Below are positions 63,148 through 64,000 of a stretch of DNA of 64,000 bases, piece by piece (the first letter of the stretch is position 1; every line of letters starts with the position of its first letter). The notes beneath the pieces are model-generated. The model ran no database searches and was not told the DNA's origin. It saw only the letters and a list, made by a program, of their open reading frames with translations. A program made the translations under genes and the position numbers. The stretch is taken from contig CAMDZW010000013.1 in NCBI GenBank assembly GCA_945911015.1, positions 1 through 64,000 of the forward strand. Direction: 5' to 3'. Source of the stretch: an uncultured Propionibacteriaceae bacterium (lineage in GTDB: Bacteria > Actinomycetota > Actinomycetes > Propionibacteriales > Propionibacteriaceae).

Positions 63148-64000
63148 ATGAATCAGCGACGGCGCCCCACCCAGTCCGACGTGGCCAAGGCAGCCCGGGT
63201 GAGCCAGGCCACGGTCTCGCTCGTGCTGAGCGGTAGTCCACATCCACGCACACGGGTGTCGGACGAGAGCCGTCAGCGCGTGCTGGACGCCGCTGAACAG
63301 CTCGGCTATGCGCCCAACGCGCTGGCCCAAGGGATGGTCCGCGGACGCAGCCGCGTGATGGGGGTGTTCACCTACGAACCGGTGTTTCCTCGTGACGGCA
63401 GCAACTTCTACCACCCGTTCCTGGTCGGAATGGAGGCGGCGGCAGAGCAGATCGCGGTTGATCTGCTGTTGTTCACCTCGGCACCACTGGTCGGGAAGCG
63501 ACGGCGACTGGTCGACACCGGGTGGAATCGGGTCCAGATTGCCGACGGCTGCGTCCTGATCGGCCGACTCGGTGATGCCGATGAGGTGGCCACCCTGTCC
63601 GAACAGCGCTATCCGTTTGTCCACATCGGCCGTCGGGAAGGGTCGCAGCAGCTGCCGATCCCCCATGTCGGCGCTGACTACGTCGCCGCGACCGCGGCCG
63701 TGGTCGAGCGACTCCACGGCCTGGGGCACCGCAGGATCGCCTTCCTCGGCGACCTGGGCGGTGCGGTCTCGGCCCTTGACCGGCTCAACGGCTACCGCAC
63801 GGCGATCGAGCGGCACGGGATGCGGCCGATCATGCTGGATGCGGCTGCCTTCAGTCCCGGCGAGACCATCGAGGTGCTCACCACGAACGGGGCGACCGCG
63901 GTGCTGTTGAGCACCGTGACGATCTCTCCGCAGGAGTTGGCCGATGCGGCCACCCATGCCGGTCGGACGGTGCCGACCGATCTGTCGATCGCCGTGCTGG
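63148..64000 (+). CDS. LacI family transcriptional regulator (3' truncated by the window end)
   Basis: 284 residues are visible with no stop, which is why the ORF track omits it. The HTH is RPTQSDVAKAARVSQATVSLVLSG with the hinge YAPNALAQGMVRGRSRV. The effector domain includes GVFTYEPVFPRDGSNFYHPFLVG, nearly the same motif as in the LacI protein at 25002. It is divergent from the SBP operon and most likely represses it until the transported sugar or a metabolite binds. Confidence 0.93.
   Translation, partial: MNQRRRPTQSDVAKAARVSQATVSLVLSGSPHPRTRVSDESRQRVLDAAEQLGYAPNALAQGMVRGRSRVMGVFTYEPVFPRDGSNFYHPFLVGMEAAAEQIAVDLLLFTSAPLVGKRRRLVDTGWNRVQIADGCVLIGRLGDADEVATLSEQRYPFVHIGRREGSQQLPIPHVGADYVAATAAVVERLHGLGHRRIAFLGDLGGAVSALDRLNGYRTAIERHGMRPIMLDAAAFSPGETIEVLTTNGATAVLLSTVTISPQELADAATHAGRTVPTDLSIAVL

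Overview
The window is high-GC DNA with dense, mostly short-spaced genes and frequent GTG starts. It reads as an actinomycete, most likely from the Propionibacteriales/Propionibacteriaceae. Supporting marks are the XPB/helicase-C3 pair, a HelD-type RNA polymerase recycling ATPase, DUF3263 and DUF4032 proteins, a solo groEL under CIRCE control, an IdeR-type iron box and a fused Ada-AlkA protein. The taxonomic call is inference from gene content; no 16S gene is present.

Layout. 1-12 kb holds a partial membrane protein, the XPB helicase locus, small housekeeping enzymes (ArsC-like, polysaccharide pyruvyl transferase, ThuA-like, NUDIX, MazG-like) and HelD. 12-21 kb holds a lipoprotein, a 5'-3' exonuclease, an MFS transporter, a cutC/DUF4031/VanZ string, an SDR + flavoprotein pair, and the DUF485-actP acetate uptake pair. 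21.0-21.7 kb is a graveyard with a decayed ISL3-type transposase and a 103-bp relic of the groEL 3' end. 21.7-30.0 kb is a carbohydrate cluster: an FAD oxidoreductase with a C-terminal discoidin-like domain, IclR, LacI, a solute-binding lipoprotein without permeases, and a Tat-exported glycosidase-like protein. It ends at the intact groEL (two CIRCE elements). 32-45 kb is core metabolism and repair: manA, tRNA-Thr, a frameshifted iron-siderophore binding protein behind an IdeR box, ada-alkA, ogt, DedA, sdaA, a cobalamin riboswitch with metE, an IMPase-family phosphatase and an MsmK/UgpC-type ATPase. 45-53.5 kb holds a MocA-type oxidoreductase, an SDR/acyl-CoA dehydrogenase pair, an ArsR-type regulator divergent from an MFS gene, and a glycolate oxidase/aminotransferase pair. 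53.7-64 kb is a polysaccharide utilisation locus: SGNH esterase, polysaccharide lyase family 8-like protein, an unknown TIM-barrel protein, an FAD oxidoreductase, two sugar permeases, a binding protein and a divergent LacI regulator cut by the window end.

How it fits together. The two carbohydrate clusters share a plan: Tat-exported carbohydrate-active protein, PF12831-type FAD oxidoreductase, solute-binding lipoprotein and a LacI regulator. The two LacI proteins share an unusual effector-domain motif. The only sugar-ABC ATPase in view is the unlinked MsmK-like gene at 43 kb, which probably energises the permeases. The most interesting items are these two oxidative glycan clusters (including a lyase lacking its catalytic His and an unassigned TIM-barrel enzyme), the groEL-relic boundary of the first cluster, and a double frameshift at two near-identical G-run sites in the iron-binding protein gene.

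No CRISPR array, integrase, prophage module, toxin-antitoxin pair or rRNA was seen.
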